Origin: Dactylellina haptotyla
Lineage: Eukaryota; Ascomycota; Orbiliomycetes; Orbiliales; Orbiliaceae
Length of the DNA stretch: 64,000 nt
Reading direction: 5' to 3'
Assembly: GCA_031310005.1 (NCBI GenBank)
Contig: CM062385.1
Location: 558,001-622,000, forward strand
A model generated the notes under the pieces. The model saw only the letters and a list, made by a program, of their open reading frames with translations. It was not told the origin of the DNA and ran no database searches. Of the stretch, positions 36,341-48,186 are shown one piece after another. Both the position numbers and the translations under genes were made by a program. Positions within the stretch are counted from its first letter, which is position 1; every line of letters begins with the position of its first letter.

Positions 36341-38074
36341 CTATCTAATCTTGTAGAGGCATGGCTGAAGGATGGACTTTTCATCGGTTTCTTGTTCATC
36401 TTCGGTATGGAACTTCTTGCTGATGCGACCATGCATATCTGGTTTTGGGGGTATCTGGAAACCTTGGCTGCCTCTGGTGCCAACCTTCTCGAAATCGAGC
36501 AGGACGAACATTTTGTTAGATCCATTTCGGCTCTTCAACCTCAGACCTCGTCGTGCAAGAGCTTCGACGAAGCTTTGCTCACCAGCAGCCCATCGATTTT
36601 GGTCCACATTTCCTTCCTGCTCCTCAACAAAAGCATCGGCTGGGTTTGTGTCATCCTTGATATTCTTTTCCTTTTTCTTGCCCTTGCCTTTCTTAGGTTC
36701 TTTGCTGGGACCGTCTTCCTTCTGGCCTGTCTTTGTACGTGCGAACCGACTCTTGATTTCTGCAATCCACACTTCTCCGCCGTATTTCACGACCCTAGCT
36801 GCTTCCTCGACCATTTTCAGCCAATTGGTGCCCATAAGCGCTAAGCAGAATATAGCAACATCCACCGAACCATCTCTAAGCGGTAAATTAGCGATATCAG
36901 CCACCGTCACGAGCTCATTGGGCGCATGAAGGTCGTATGAATGGACCTTGATCTTCGGACGAGGTTTCGCTCCCGTGATAGCCTTCGCTAGAGCACCTTC
37001 TCCACAGCCCAGATCAATCACCGTAGCGAATCCGTCTTTTGCTCTCGGTAATGGCACAGACTCCATTGTATCTTGGAACCCGTTCGAGCCCAATGGGTTA
37101 CCATTGACCGAGGATATGCTGTTTGCTTTATGCTTGCCGCTTCGGAACCCAGTCTCTCGTAATTTACCCCGCGTGAACAGCCTCTTGATATATACTTCTA
37201 CAGGGTTCTCTGGCCATGACTCGACCTGCTGCCTAAACCCTGCATGGTAATCTCTAAACATCTCCGGTTGGCTCTTGAAGAGGGTCAATGAATCCTGCGA
37301 GGGAGTTGTATAAAGTAGCTGGTTCAGATGTCTGAACCGAGCTCCGGAAAGCTTTTGCCGCATTTTTTCTTGGAGAGGTGTTAAGGTCGGTGCCTTCGAG
37401 GATGTATCAATCGTCGTCTCCGATACGGCAGTAGCAGCTGCAGCTAAAGCAGTAGTAAAGGGATCTTCATTCGTTGTTTGCTTCTCCTTCTTCTCCTGCT
37501 TTCTATCTTTCTTCTGGTTTGCTTTCTCATCTCGTCTCCCGGTTTTGTTGTCGTCATTTCGCTTCGAGTTGATGCTCATGCGACCTTCGGCGACTTCAAC
37601 TCCGCTATGCTGTAGGCCTGACGGTTGCCGTTTCAGAGATTCAGGTTCGCCATTTGAAACGGTCTCCGAGCGAGTGTGCTCGTGATCGATTTTCTGCTTA
37701 AGATCCGACCCGTCGGCGCTTTTGGAGTCGTGCTTTCTCTTTTTCCTGGATTTGTCTTTCTTGTTCCCCTCCGTCCTGCCACCATCTGGTCCATCCGTTG
37801 CAGCACCAACCTTTGGCGCATTACCGGCTCCTTTAGTAGACGATTCGCCTTTCCCTTCGACTACTTTACTCCAAAGCTCGCCAATATTTTCCGGTGATAT
37901 ATCGACTGCCGCGCTATTTTCAGCGGCTTGGGACCTCTTCCTCTTGCGATGGTTCGACTTTGACGGGTTGTTGGGGTCCGCGGCGACTGCATCGGTACTG
38001 TTGCCGGCTCCCTTGCCGAAACTGGACTTGAGCGACGCGGAAGAAAGGGATGAGAAGGCAGGTACCGCGAACAT
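36341..38074 (-). CDS. RRP8: Ribosomal RNA-processing protein 8 (25S rRNA m1A methyltransferase)
   Basis: Intronless, 577 residues. Rrp8 methylates N1 of a helix-25.1 adenine in 25S rRNA (A645 in yeast) in the nucleolus. The N-terminal half is disordered and Lys-rich (basic clusters near 41-48, 105-116 and 180-198), fitting nucleolar targeting. The Rrp8 hallmark GARFRHLNQLLYTTPS begins near 244, then FHAGFRQQVESWP-like sequence. The SAM motif VIDLGCGEGALAK is at 352-364. CLALMGTNW and GGEVWIAEIKSRF are typical of the catalytic core. Two insertions relative to yeast stand out: about 310-345 before the SAM motif, and a Lys/Glu-rich loop after KSRF. The extension beyond LDFEKVG (about 50 residues) is poorly conserved. 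Confidence 0.95.
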   Translation of the reverse strand: MFAVPAFSSLSSASLKSSFGKGAGNSTDAVAADPNNPSKSNHRKRKRSQAAENSAAVDISPENIGELWSKVVEGKGESSTKGAGNAPKVGAATDGPDGGRTEGNKKDKSRKKRKHDSKSADGSDLKQKIDHEHTRSETVSNGEPESLKRQPSGLQHSGVEVAEGRMSINSKRNDDNKTGRRDEKANQKKDRKQEKKEKQTTNEDPFTTALAAAATAVSETTIDTSSKAPTLTPLQEKMRQKLSGARFRHLNQLLYTTPSQDSLTLFKSQPEMFRDYHAGFRQQVESWPENPVEVYIKRLFTRGKLRETGFRSGKHKANSISSVNGNPLGSNGFQDTMESVPLPRAKDGFATVIDLGCGEGALAKAITGAKPRPKIKVHSYDLHAPNELVTVADIANLPLRDGSVDVAIFCLALMGTNWLKMVEEAARVVKYGGEVWIAEIKSRFARTKTGQKEDGPSKEPKKGKGKKKEKNIKDDTNPADAFVEEQEGNVDQNRWAAGEQSFVEALARRGLRLKSRNGSNKMFVLLDFEKVGTRGSQGFQIPPKPDMHGRISKKFHTEDEQETDEKSILQPCLYKIR

Positions 38075-41000
38075 TTCGGCGGTGGGTATGGGTGCGGTAT
38101 GGAACGATGTCGATTGAAGTTTCAGCGCTGTCTGTAGAAGAGTGGACCCGAAGCGAGCACGAAAAAAAAATATTATCAGAAAAAATTAGTTTGACTGGGG
38201 AAGCAGGAAATGAGTGCGGTTAGCGTGGTTCGGTACTCTGTACACCCGGCCCTGGTCTCGTCCGCCACATTGCATTGTCTCGCCCACGCTGCTTGGCACA
38301 AATCAACCGGTGGCCTGTTGTTCGCAGTGGGGACACGCGGGTCATCGACGATGTACGTATCATACGAATCCCATGGGTGCGACATTAAAAATTGCTGATG
38401 CTATTTTTGCGCTATAGTAGAGTTTTGCTATGTCTCAAGCAGAGCTCGCCTCTGGTCCTTCCACCGTTCCAAGGAGATTGGGCGAGGGGCAGAGATCATA
38501 CGATCGGGCGAAGTTCGAGCGCGAGTTCAATTTGCTTCGTTTCGTTCTCGCTGTTATCCTGCTTACATTAGGAGGAGGAGGAGGAGGCTCTCTCCTTAAC
38601 GCCGCCCGAGACGAGACAATGAGAGGGCCAACGGGCACCGCCACATACTGAAGCCATTCCATCTGCAAGGGTTCAGAGGGTGCCGTTATCAATTGCGGAT
38701 CAGTGATCCAGATAACCAGAATCGAACGGTGCTTCGAAGCTTCGATTTTGACAGGTGCCCGGCTCGAAAGCCCGTCGCATAAAGGCCCGTCGTATAAAAT
38801 ACAATCGATTAAAACCTCGCTACGCAGGGAGATGCCTTCACGGTAGTGCCTTTGCGAAGGCTATCTCGAGGAGAAATTAGCTTTATGCCGAACCGTTAAC
38901 GCTCAGACCAAAGATCAGGTCTCACACAAATCTGGATGCTGGGATTGTTCCAATAAGCCGGCTCCCGGGGTCGTTGATCGTCGAAGTCCAGAGTGAAGCA
39001 CCGAACGGACCGGACCAGGCTGATTTCAAATACTTCAAGTGGGCAATATATTGAGAATGACCGGGCACAGGGGTCTTCCAGTTTCTTCCTAGCTGTTCTT
39101 CGACTACCTTTTCTATTTTCTAAATTTTCGGGGTTCCATTCAAACACTCATACATCCCCAACGCATAGCAGGGGTTGTTACAGTTGGGTACCTGTCGGGT
39201 TCAGGAGAATAATTCAACTTTCTGGACGGAGATCATGCTATCCAATTGAAGCCATTTCCGCGAAGGTACGTCTAACGCATACTCTGCCAAAAGTTCTGCA
39301 TATAGGAGGTTACATATTCGGTCTCGCTTTTGCGGAACTAACTGGGAAGATTGAAATGGTCAAGGATGGGCCCCTCCAGCGGTTAGGTGGAAATTCCTCA
39401 AAAAAAAAAAAAGCTTTCTGAATAGCCCAGGCCTGCAAGAGGGTTCCAAGGCATAATTGCCAGGTCATATAGGCTCGCCATGAGCATCCGAGCATGGAGC
39501 TAAATTAAAATGACAGGCCCGCGTATGTCCTTCGACATCTGCAACGGCAGAGGAGAAATGTCGCCGTATTATGGAGATTCAGTCTAGGATTTTGGTATCT
39601 GAGAAACGTGGTTATCATATCGAGAGAGTGTGACAATATATTTTTGACACCGCACTAGGTTCAAGCTCACATGAGCCTGAACCATGTTCGATCTTGGCTC
39701 GATTCTGTCAGCTGCCCAACTGGCGACCCAGATACATGCTCGGGCATAGACATCAATGCCAGGCATTTTGTCTTGCGACACTTAAAATTTTCTTATTTAT
39801 TTTTCTGATTCAAATTAGCCCCAACTAAACCGCCCTTGGTCAAATGTCTCATATTGCCGTCGCTACCAATTGCTATCTCAAACTATAGAATGTGGCTTAC
39901 TCCTGCTCATGCTTGGTGATGCTGCCGCAATTGGCCGGGACGGGCGATATCAGTCGCCGAAGGTCATTTTGAGGGGGGGTTAGCTAATGTTAGCACCTAC
40001 AGATGCGAGGGGCTAGTCGAGCTTCCAACATGGTGATATATTATACAGAACAACGATAGCCAGTTGCTCGCGTCGGTAGCACACGTCCGCCCCGGTGAGG
40101 CCCTTTCAATTGGCATCTAGAGTTTTTTAACTTTTGTTTTTTGAGTTTCTTGAGGTTTTTTATTCTTTTTGGTTTGATGAAACATGAAAGTTTTTTAGCA
40201 GTTTTGCACGAGCTTACCATCTGAACAGTGACAATGTGAGGACAAAAGGCCAAAAGTGAAATACGCCCGATCCCGGTTCCTTGTCCAACTAGAACTATCC
40301 CGGCTCTCCATGCACCCCTAGCTATTTAGCTTTGAAGCTTCCGTTCACTACCTCACCTCCGCTATTGTGCATTGCGTCGGGGTGATCAAAAGACCGAGTA
40401 AATGATGGGGAAAACAGGAATCCCTTAACAGGGATTAGCCTTAAAATTATTAAATTCAGCATCGCACTAATAGATTCTTTCTGATTCTGCACACACTTCA
40501 TCCCGAGGAGTCGACGCTTGGGCGAGCGCGAGGAAAGCACGATCAGGAAAGGAAAAAAAACAAAAGGAACCCGACCAAAGCTCCCCCATTCATTCCCCCG
40601 GCCGGCTTTTCATGTTGATCGTTTCCCAGCCCTCGGTTGAATATCCAACCTTCCGCAAAGGAGAAAAGTGTTGAGGCTTCAAAAAAGTGATCGAGTCAGT
40701 CCCGCAGCCCTCCCGAGTCAATTGGCTGGAAAAGCGGCGTCAGCCGTGATCATCTGGCGGCGGCGCCCTGGGCCCATTCGCCATTAGTATCGAGTGGTTT
40801 GGTAGCTAAAAGGATATCGTGGCGCTATTTCTCACACATTTTCCCCGTTCTTTAGATCGGTTCGGTTAGGTTCTACCGGTGTTTCTCCCTCAGGCTTTTG
40901 GTTCGAAAAGGCGCATAAAGGTGGAGCCTCCGAGGATTTTGGGGGGTGCCCGTATACGAAACGAGGAGCGAGGGTACGGTACATGCATCTGCACTCCGGC

Positions 41001-41649
41001 CCTGTGTAAGCAGATCAAATCTTTGAACTTCCTCCTCGTCGAGGCAAGACCTTTCTCTTTTCATTCGACGTACAGCAATTCGCTGCCTTACGGGCATTGT
41101 GCATTCCTCAAAAGGTCAGTTTCAGATCCACAATTAACAGATGACGGAGTTGACAACGACGGTGGCTTGCAGGCTTCCTAGTCAAATTTATTCAGGCAGA
41201 AATCTATGGCATTTTAGGTACACAAGAAAGTTGGGTGCCACAAAACGCCCAGGCTTCGTTTGTGCACGTACCAGCGTATATTGTGCCCTGAGCAGTATTT
41301 AAGTATTCCGCGATGATTTAAAAAAAAAATAAACGCTTCCGCTACCAATATCTTGATAAAGTCCCTAATTCATAATGCCTTTTAGTAGGACGTATTGAGT
41401 TTCTGACCTCTTTAAACCCACCTGGTAAAGCAAGGCACACCCTCTACGCCTGCGTCAGCCAAGCTGTTTCTTTTTCCTTCAAGGTCCCCCAATCGTTATT
41501 GAATTCTCTTTTATCCAGGCGATTACCTCTGATTTCTTAACTACCTAACAACACAGCTATCTGGCCAGTCTCTGCCGCATTTCCTGTTCCGGAGGCCTCA
41601 TTCCTTTCTTCCCACCGTATTGCTGGAAAACCAGCTGTCTACCAGAAGC
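38075..41649. other. Gene-free stretch of 3.6 kb upstream of a regulator gene
   Basis: No gene could be supported. A short direct repeat (GCCCGTCG followed by C/T and ATAAA) occurs twice near 38768-38798, and short A/T runs occur around 39399-39412 and 40540-40562. The right part is probably a long promoter and leader for the Zn2Cys6 gene. Confidence 0.45.
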
Positions 41650-44600
41650 ATGTCCTCGCCGGCTAACGTTGAGACGCAGTCACCTCCCGAGCAGCCCGAG
41701 AAATCAGGCGCGGGTGGTGAGCCGTCAAAATCTACCCGAGTCTCCAAAAAGCGGACGAAAACCGGGTGCCTAAGTAAGTGATTATTCTTTTCTCCTATCG
41801 CGCTCGCACATAAGCGTAGCACCCGTTCTTCGCGCGCCGCCTCATCTTTGATTCCCTAAGACCCGAGTTTCCATTTTGTTGTTCGTGACTTGACCTTTTA
41901 GCTAACTTGCCGCCCTCACCTCGATCAGCATGTCGAAAGAGGCGTATAAAGTGTGGAGAGGAGCGGCCAACATGCAACAACTGTGTGAAAAGTAAACGTG
42001 TTTGCGAGGGCTACAGTCAACGGGTCGTATTCAAGCTTGGAGGGTTCGGTAACGAAGATGGCCAGCTGGACAGTATGGGCTATTACGGATACCAAGATCC
42101 TCAAATGCCATATATGCACGGATCTGATCCCAATCTGCCCTACGCTCTACAAGCCGCTAGAGGCAATATGAATCTACAGCGGATTGCTCCGGCACCGTTT
42201 ACCCGCCGGATCGTCGATGAGGGACTCCCAGAGAACCAACTACATACCTCATTACCACCACACCTACAATATTTCGCGCAGCAATCTGGCCATGCGCCTG
42301 GTTCTTTGCCTCAGGCCCAAGATGATATACCTCCTGGTTACCCTCAAGATCCAAATTCGAGTGCGTACATTGATCGGCATAGAGGCTCCGTCTCATCTAT
42401 CCCTCCAATCGACACCGCGCTTTCGCATCGTGGGAGTATATCATTAGTATCGCCGAGTCATCCGCCTCCGCTGTCCGCCACAGAATCCCACTGGCCAGCT
42501 TCTGCTACATCAGCTACACATCCAAATATCGAAGCAGGATACGGCCCGAGGCACTCTTACAGTCATGAAATGACTCCGCCGTCCGCCTCATCCTCGACAT
42601 CGTTCTCCCTCGCATCTCCAATCACACACCGCACCTCTGTGACTACGGCCCCGTCTCGTCCGAGTAATGCTTCTGAGGTCTCACCGATGAACCCGTACGG
42701 CTACAATCCGTACGACCCCGGTTATGAAATCCAACACGCACAATACCAAAGCGCGAATTATCCCCCAGGCCAATACTCCAGCCCACAATACAAGGTAGAG
42801 CCAGACTACGACCCGCACAGATTCCAAGGTAAGCCATAGGCTTCCCTACGATATTTGGTGCTCGCGCGAAATCAAAATCTGGCTGGTTATTATTGGATTT
42901 CTTGTGTTGCGTTGCAATTGGCAATGCTTTATGTGACATTTTTGCAACAGATTTTCTAGGTAATATTGATAATGTATAACTGAGCTTACTATGATATCAG
43001 GTTCTACGCCGGTTCAAGAGCAGCAGGAACAGGAGCAGGTGCAGGATATCTCTATTGCTCAAAATGATCAACAAGTTGAACAGAAAGAAGAAGAAGACGA
43101 AGACGAAGAAGTGGAATACGAAAAAATAGACGAAGACGAAGAAGATGAGGATGAAGACATCTATGACGAGCTCGATGATCAGGTCCCTATGGATCTCGAT
43201 GTCGTCCCACGGCAAAAAATCGCAAATGCGATCACACCATACACTGAAGGCAACGAGTTCACCCGTTTGACATTCCGTAGCTTCTTACCAGAAGCCGGCA
43301 CACTGATCAGATATTCACCAGTTGCTGGGGCATCGCCCCTATCAAACCCGACAACTGCGAGAATATTTTGCCATTGGGTGTACGTTGTTGCGCCCAGTTT
43401 GTCAATATTCGAACGGCACCCGGCCAATCCGCACCAAGCCTTTACGCCGGGAACCAAGCTTAACGGGCCGCAAAATTTATGGTGTTACACAATTCCCACA
43501 ATGTCCCTATCTAGTCCTTTACTCCTGCACGCATTACTCGCCGTAGCAAGTCTGCATATAGCAAAGTTATCAGACGAACCAATCACTTCATCTTATGTGC
43601 ATTATCATTTTTCGTTACGTCGCCTTCGTAAAGCGATTTCTGATGACAAGGAGCGAGCCAATGTTACGACGCTGGCGGGTACGCTCCTGTTAGCTTACTA
43701 CGAGACTATGGCCGCCGATGTGAGAAAGTGGAGTAGCCACTTGCAAGGGGCTAAGAACCTTCTGAAAGAGATCGACTTTGACAACCTAAATCGACGGATG
43801 GAAATTTTAGAGGATGAAGAATTAACGCAGCAGCAACAGCAACAGAGTGCGGCATTTGAAGGGATAACCTCGATTCGCAACCGCAAGCTGCATCAAAAGG
43901 GAGCCAGAGTGGGTCCGTCGGACAGATCCTCGCCGACGGATGATCCTATTCGAAGATACATTCTGGGATCACGGGAACGACGAAAGATGTCACAGGCGGA
44001 GAAGGCTCGCGTGAATACAGCTAAAACCTCGAACGCACGGGATCAGGAGATTGCAATCATGCAAAGTGATTTGTTCTGGTTCTTCGCGAAGCAAGACGCA
44101 TACCAGTCACTACTGAGTGGGGAAGGTCTAGTGTAAGCAACTGCCAGATGGGGGTCCCCCGAGTTTTTGATTATGTCATGTTGGAAATTTTTCGTTTGCT
44201 GATTAACTGGATGTTCCGACTGTAGGCTGGATTATGCACACTGGGGCCAGTGTCCTCCGCGTCCGAGGATCGGGACCTTGGGTACTTCTTACGGTTCCAC
44301 AGATTATCTCTTCCTACTCTACGGGAGGATTGCGGATTTCCAAGCTCGTGACGCTAAGAGGAAGGCAGAGGTCGAGAAGTATGGGCCGGCTCCGGCTATT
44401 ATCGAGCTCATGAAGTCGATGCGAGGACCTCCTGGTCAAGCTGCTCCTCCTCCAATGGGTGGACAAGGTGGCCCTCCACCTCCTGGAGGTGCACAAGGCG
44501 GTCCTCCACCAGGTTGGCAAGGCGGTCCTCCACCGGGATGGCAGGGAGGGCCACCTCCAGGCTGGCAGGGCGGTCCCCCACCAGGGATGGGAGGGGGACC

Positions 44601-45582
44601 ACCTCCGGGTATGGGAGGACCACCGTCAGGCATGCCTCCCGGCGGAATGCCAGATGCACCGCCTATGGGACCACCTACCTCTCCTAGCGTAGATAACGAT
44701 AACCAGTCTCCTCCTAACGTAGCAAATACAGGTATGCAAACGAAAAATACGAGATATTTCGAAACTGCAGACGCTAATTTCTGTTCTTGATTATCTCGCG
44801 TTATAGGTCCAAAGATGCCACCACCATCACCAAGCAAATATACCAAGGCCGAGCTCGAATCAATGACCGCTGAAGCGGAGATGGAGTGGATCGAAATTTA
44901 CAAGGCCCTCCTTCTATTCCAAGAATCATTAGGCGATGAATTCCAACCACTCGAAGAAGAATTAATGCCCGTCCAGCACTCGCCCTTCGGAGATGCAATC
45001 TACTATCGAACATACTCTGTCTCCTGCCTACAAGCATTGTACAAGACCGCCCATATCATTCTCGAACGAAGCCACCCGTCGATGCCTTCCAACGGCTGGA
45101 TTGCAGCTGGTATAGCCGCACGGAAAACTGCTGCACTAGCTCACGAAATGGGTCGTATAGCAGCGGGCTTGTTTCCGCCATTGCAGGCATCAGAGATAAG
45201 TCCTCCGCTCGGAGGTGTGCTAATCGAACTATCGTTCTGTATGCTTTTCGCCGGCGTCCAATACCAGGACGTGAATCAGCGGGAATGGCTAGTGGACCAT
45301 ATGTACAACGTGGGAAAGATGACTGGATGGGGTACTGCCAATCGGTGCGCGATGGGCTGCGAACATGCCTGGGAGAAGGCAGCGCTGATGGGTAAAGGCC
45401 CGCCGTATACGAGGAGAATGACATCGGAGCCTAGGGAGGCGCCGGTGGGTAGTTCCCAGGACGGGCCTAACTACGTGTTCCTCGGGTCGGCGAATAAAGC
45501 TCATTGGGCGGCGGGGCTGTTGGGACCTTTAGAAACTCAGATGGAGACCATGGCACTTGCGGGTGCCAATAGTGGAATTTAA
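41650..45582 (+). CDS. Zn2Cys6 transcription factor with Gly-Pro repeat insert
   Basis: Five exons, 41650-41773, 41929-42828, 43001-44132, 44226-44731 and 44807-45582, encode 1145 residues. The Zn2Cys6 binuclear cluster (C40, C43, C50, C57, C60, C67; spacing 2-6-6-2-6) is split by the first intron after C40. A Ser/Pro/Tyr-rich disordered region follows. A very acidic segment (about 368-400, Glu/Asp-rich) could be an activation region. From about 420 the helical regulatory domain resembles Fungal_trans_2 (segments like LLLHALLAVASLH and WSSHLQGAKNLL). This domain is interrupted by a Gly/Pro-rich insert with three copies of GGPPPGWQ and degenerate copies. The domain then resumes (about 890-1145). 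It is a nuclear DNA-binding regulator; its targets are unknown and no cluster genes adjoin it. The start is the first ATG of the exon carrying the cluster. Confidence 0.88.
44455..44675 (+). repeat. Coding minisatellite (24-bp unit, GGPPPGWQ)
   Basis: A direct tandem repeat whose 24-bp unit encodes GGPPPGWQ. It has three clear copies plus diverged flanking copies (GGPPPGMG and GGPPPPGGAQ types). It lies inside exon 4 of the Zn2Cys6 gene and keeps frame. Silent differences between copies suggest it is not brand new. Confidence 0.85.
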
Positions 45583-46462
45583 TGCCCGGAGATCGCTCGC
45601 TAGCTTGCTTTGGTCTTTTGGAGCAGTCTTGTCGTTTCTGTGCATGAATCTTTAAAGGTCCTAGGCTATAGGCGGCCCTCGAGACGAGTAGATTAGTTCT
45701 TGAAGAGCTTCCCTATGAGAAAAACCTTTCTTTCTATATTGCTCCGGTTTATTATTTCGGCATAATACTCCACTTAGTATTTCCTAGCGGTTAGTTACAC
45801 TGCAGTGTATTCCTGTATCATTTTATTACTTATAAGGCTTAGCTAGCCAGCTAGACAAAAGGTTATTATCCATATGCAAATCAAAAGAGGGAAACTGAAA
45901 AAAAAAGGACTGATAGCTAGCTAGCTCTTGGCTATCAGCGACGATTTACGAGATTCAATTCATGCTTATGATTTAGATTATTGTTTGAGGGAGGATCAGG
46001 AGAAATGCAATGTCAACTCTCGAAAATGATTAATAGTTAACACGTTATCGAAAGGGATAAAAATCCGAATTTGGAAAGTGAATTAAATATCAAAAAAGGA
46101 AAGCAAAAACAAAAAGAACTTGGAAAAAAAGGTCTAGATCTATTTTGCGTACATGTGCATCTATCGGTGTCGTCTATTTTTCTAGAATGCAAGTATGTTC
46201 TATGTGGATATCAATCTAAGTTAATGCACTTGCCACCTTCTAAAATCAGTTCATGCCAAAATAAACACCCGCATAAACGTGAAAAAAAACAAGACTAAAT
46301 ATGGAAATTATCTCAATCGTTGAACGCTTCACCGCCAGCCCGTTTTGGAAATTCATAGGTCGTAAAATTGTTTTCTTTCGTAAAATATTGCCGTATCTGC
46401 GTTTTTCTCTTCATTGCAACCTTCTGTTTCCGTCCTAAGAAAAGTAGGATCACGGTACTGCC
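45583..46462. other. Convergent 3' spacer
   Basis: About 0.9 kb, AT-rich, with CTAGCTAG-type repeats at about 45840-45860 and 45910-45926. It separates two stop codons. No gene is supported. Confidence 0.55.
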
Positions 46463-48186
46463 TTAATATTCCATTTCGACGTCTTCGTCTTGTGGGTATC
46501 CCGTGTGGAATCGGTAGACATGTTGCCCCGAGGCGGCGAGCATATCCCTGCACCCATCAATGGAGTCCTTGGAGAACCTAATGGAGGAGATTTCGTCCTT
46601 CATTTCTAGGGTTTTCACCACTTGTCCACTGGATATAGAGTACAGTCTGATATTGTTGTCTTCGCCGGCAATCGCCATTAGCTCTTGGCTATGATCAATG
46701 TCGAATCCCAGACCGATGGTCGACTTGTTGAAGTTTTTGTAAGTAAGAACCGGCTTCGTCGTTCCCTTTGGCGTATGTCCTCGCTGATGACCTTGGATCG
46801 GACGACAGTAACGGAGGTCGTGGAGTGCCGTCTGGCCACCGAGTCCGTTGACAATAATATAGTTGTCATTTTCGAGTTTGCGCAAGTGAGTAATGGACGA
46901 AACATGCGACGCGAGCGCCTTCTCATGCGTGACTTCCTTCTCGAGGTTCCGTCGGCTATCGTATATATGGATTTTACCACTTCGGGAGCCGGTCAGGAGC
47001 ACGTTTTTGTCGATGTATTGAAGGGCGAGGACGTCGCTTTCAGGCCGGATGAGAAGTGAGGGGCAGTCTTCGGAGGTTAGAGATAGGAGACCTCGTCCGC
47101 CGGACTTATAACTTCCACCAATTGCTATAACTCCCGATTCATTGATAGCGCAAGCCCAGATAGTACCAGCCTCGGGGACCTTGATAACTGAGTCGACGTG
47201 CGTCTGACCATATTTTCCAAGGGATATTTTGGCATAAGATTGCCCAGAGGCGACACTAGAAGCTCGAGTCAGTTCTGTAATTTGTGGGGGTATATGTCTT
47301 GGTTGCTGATACTTACAGTACTCCCTTGCCCTCAGGCATGATAGTAGACGACGTCATACGGTTCTCCTATGGAATGTATCCATCAGTGATCGGTTCTAAG
47401 TAGCTTTAATATCATACTCAGGTGTGTTCTCACCATTTCAGGCAATTTGACAGCCCTCGAAGGCTGATTTCTCTCTTCATAAAAGTGATCATAAGGCTGA
47501 GGGTACCATCTATCAAGCAAGATTATCAGCTTCAAGCTCCTTGACAGTCCGAGAAAACCTAGAGTGTCGTATATCTTACCTCAGGCCCTGATTTGGAGCA
47601 AACGTGAAAAAGCCACCCAGACCTGGCATCGTCTCCATCCCCGAGAGCTTCTTATCACGATTGGCTCGGATAAGTTCTTCTTCGCAGAGTACGGTTGCCC
47701 ACATAGCCAAGTCGCCATCGCGCCGAGGTGCTTCAGGAACCAACAACCCCATTTGCATGCGCAAGCGGTAATTGAATAGCCCGTTGCTGCTATCGCTGAT
47801 ACGGCGGCGGCGTTTGAGATATGGGCGAACAGCTTCTTCTTCCCGTCTCTACCAAGAGAGTATACGGGTCAGTACAACAGCCAACCGAGGAATGGCATAT
47901 ATGCCGGGGTATGTCTTCAATGCGTACCTGTTCTTCAGCCTCCCGGGCCGCCTCTCTCTCGTGCTTCACTCTGTCGGCATTGTATACGGAGGAGGTGCTG
48001 GTATGAGCAGCAGTTATCTTGAAATACTTCTTTTTCTCGTTATCTAGTCCCGTCATCGGCAGGTTAGCTTACAATGTTGCTTCCAACCAACCAACGGGGT
48101 CCGGTTCCGACAGTGCGAAGAATGCGAGTTCTCCGAGAATCGAGCTTACCGTAGTAGAATCCCGGAATTTCCGGGAGAAGAGGCAT
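46463..48186 (-). CDS. DCAF4-like WD40-repeat protein
   Basis: Six exons on the minus strand: 48186-48150, 48043-47928, 47848-47580, 47509-47434, 47366-47317 and 47255-46463, encoding 446 residues. The N-terminus MPLLPEIPGFYYDNEKKKYF resembles the 'PGFYYDPEKNRYFKI' lead-in of DCAF4/WDR21 proteins and is recovered only by joining exon 1 to exon 2 at an ACTAG acceptor. WD-like blades follow: IWACAINESGVIAIGG, VLLTGSRSGKIHIYD, YIIVNGLGGQTALHDLR, LMAIAGEDNNIRLYSI. It ends in an acidic DEDVEMEY. DCAF4 proteins are thought to be substrate receptors of CUL4-DDB1 ubiquitin ligases; that role here is an inference. An additional WDxR DDB1-binding motif is not obvious. It converges with the Zn2Cys6 gene. 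Confidence 0.85.
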
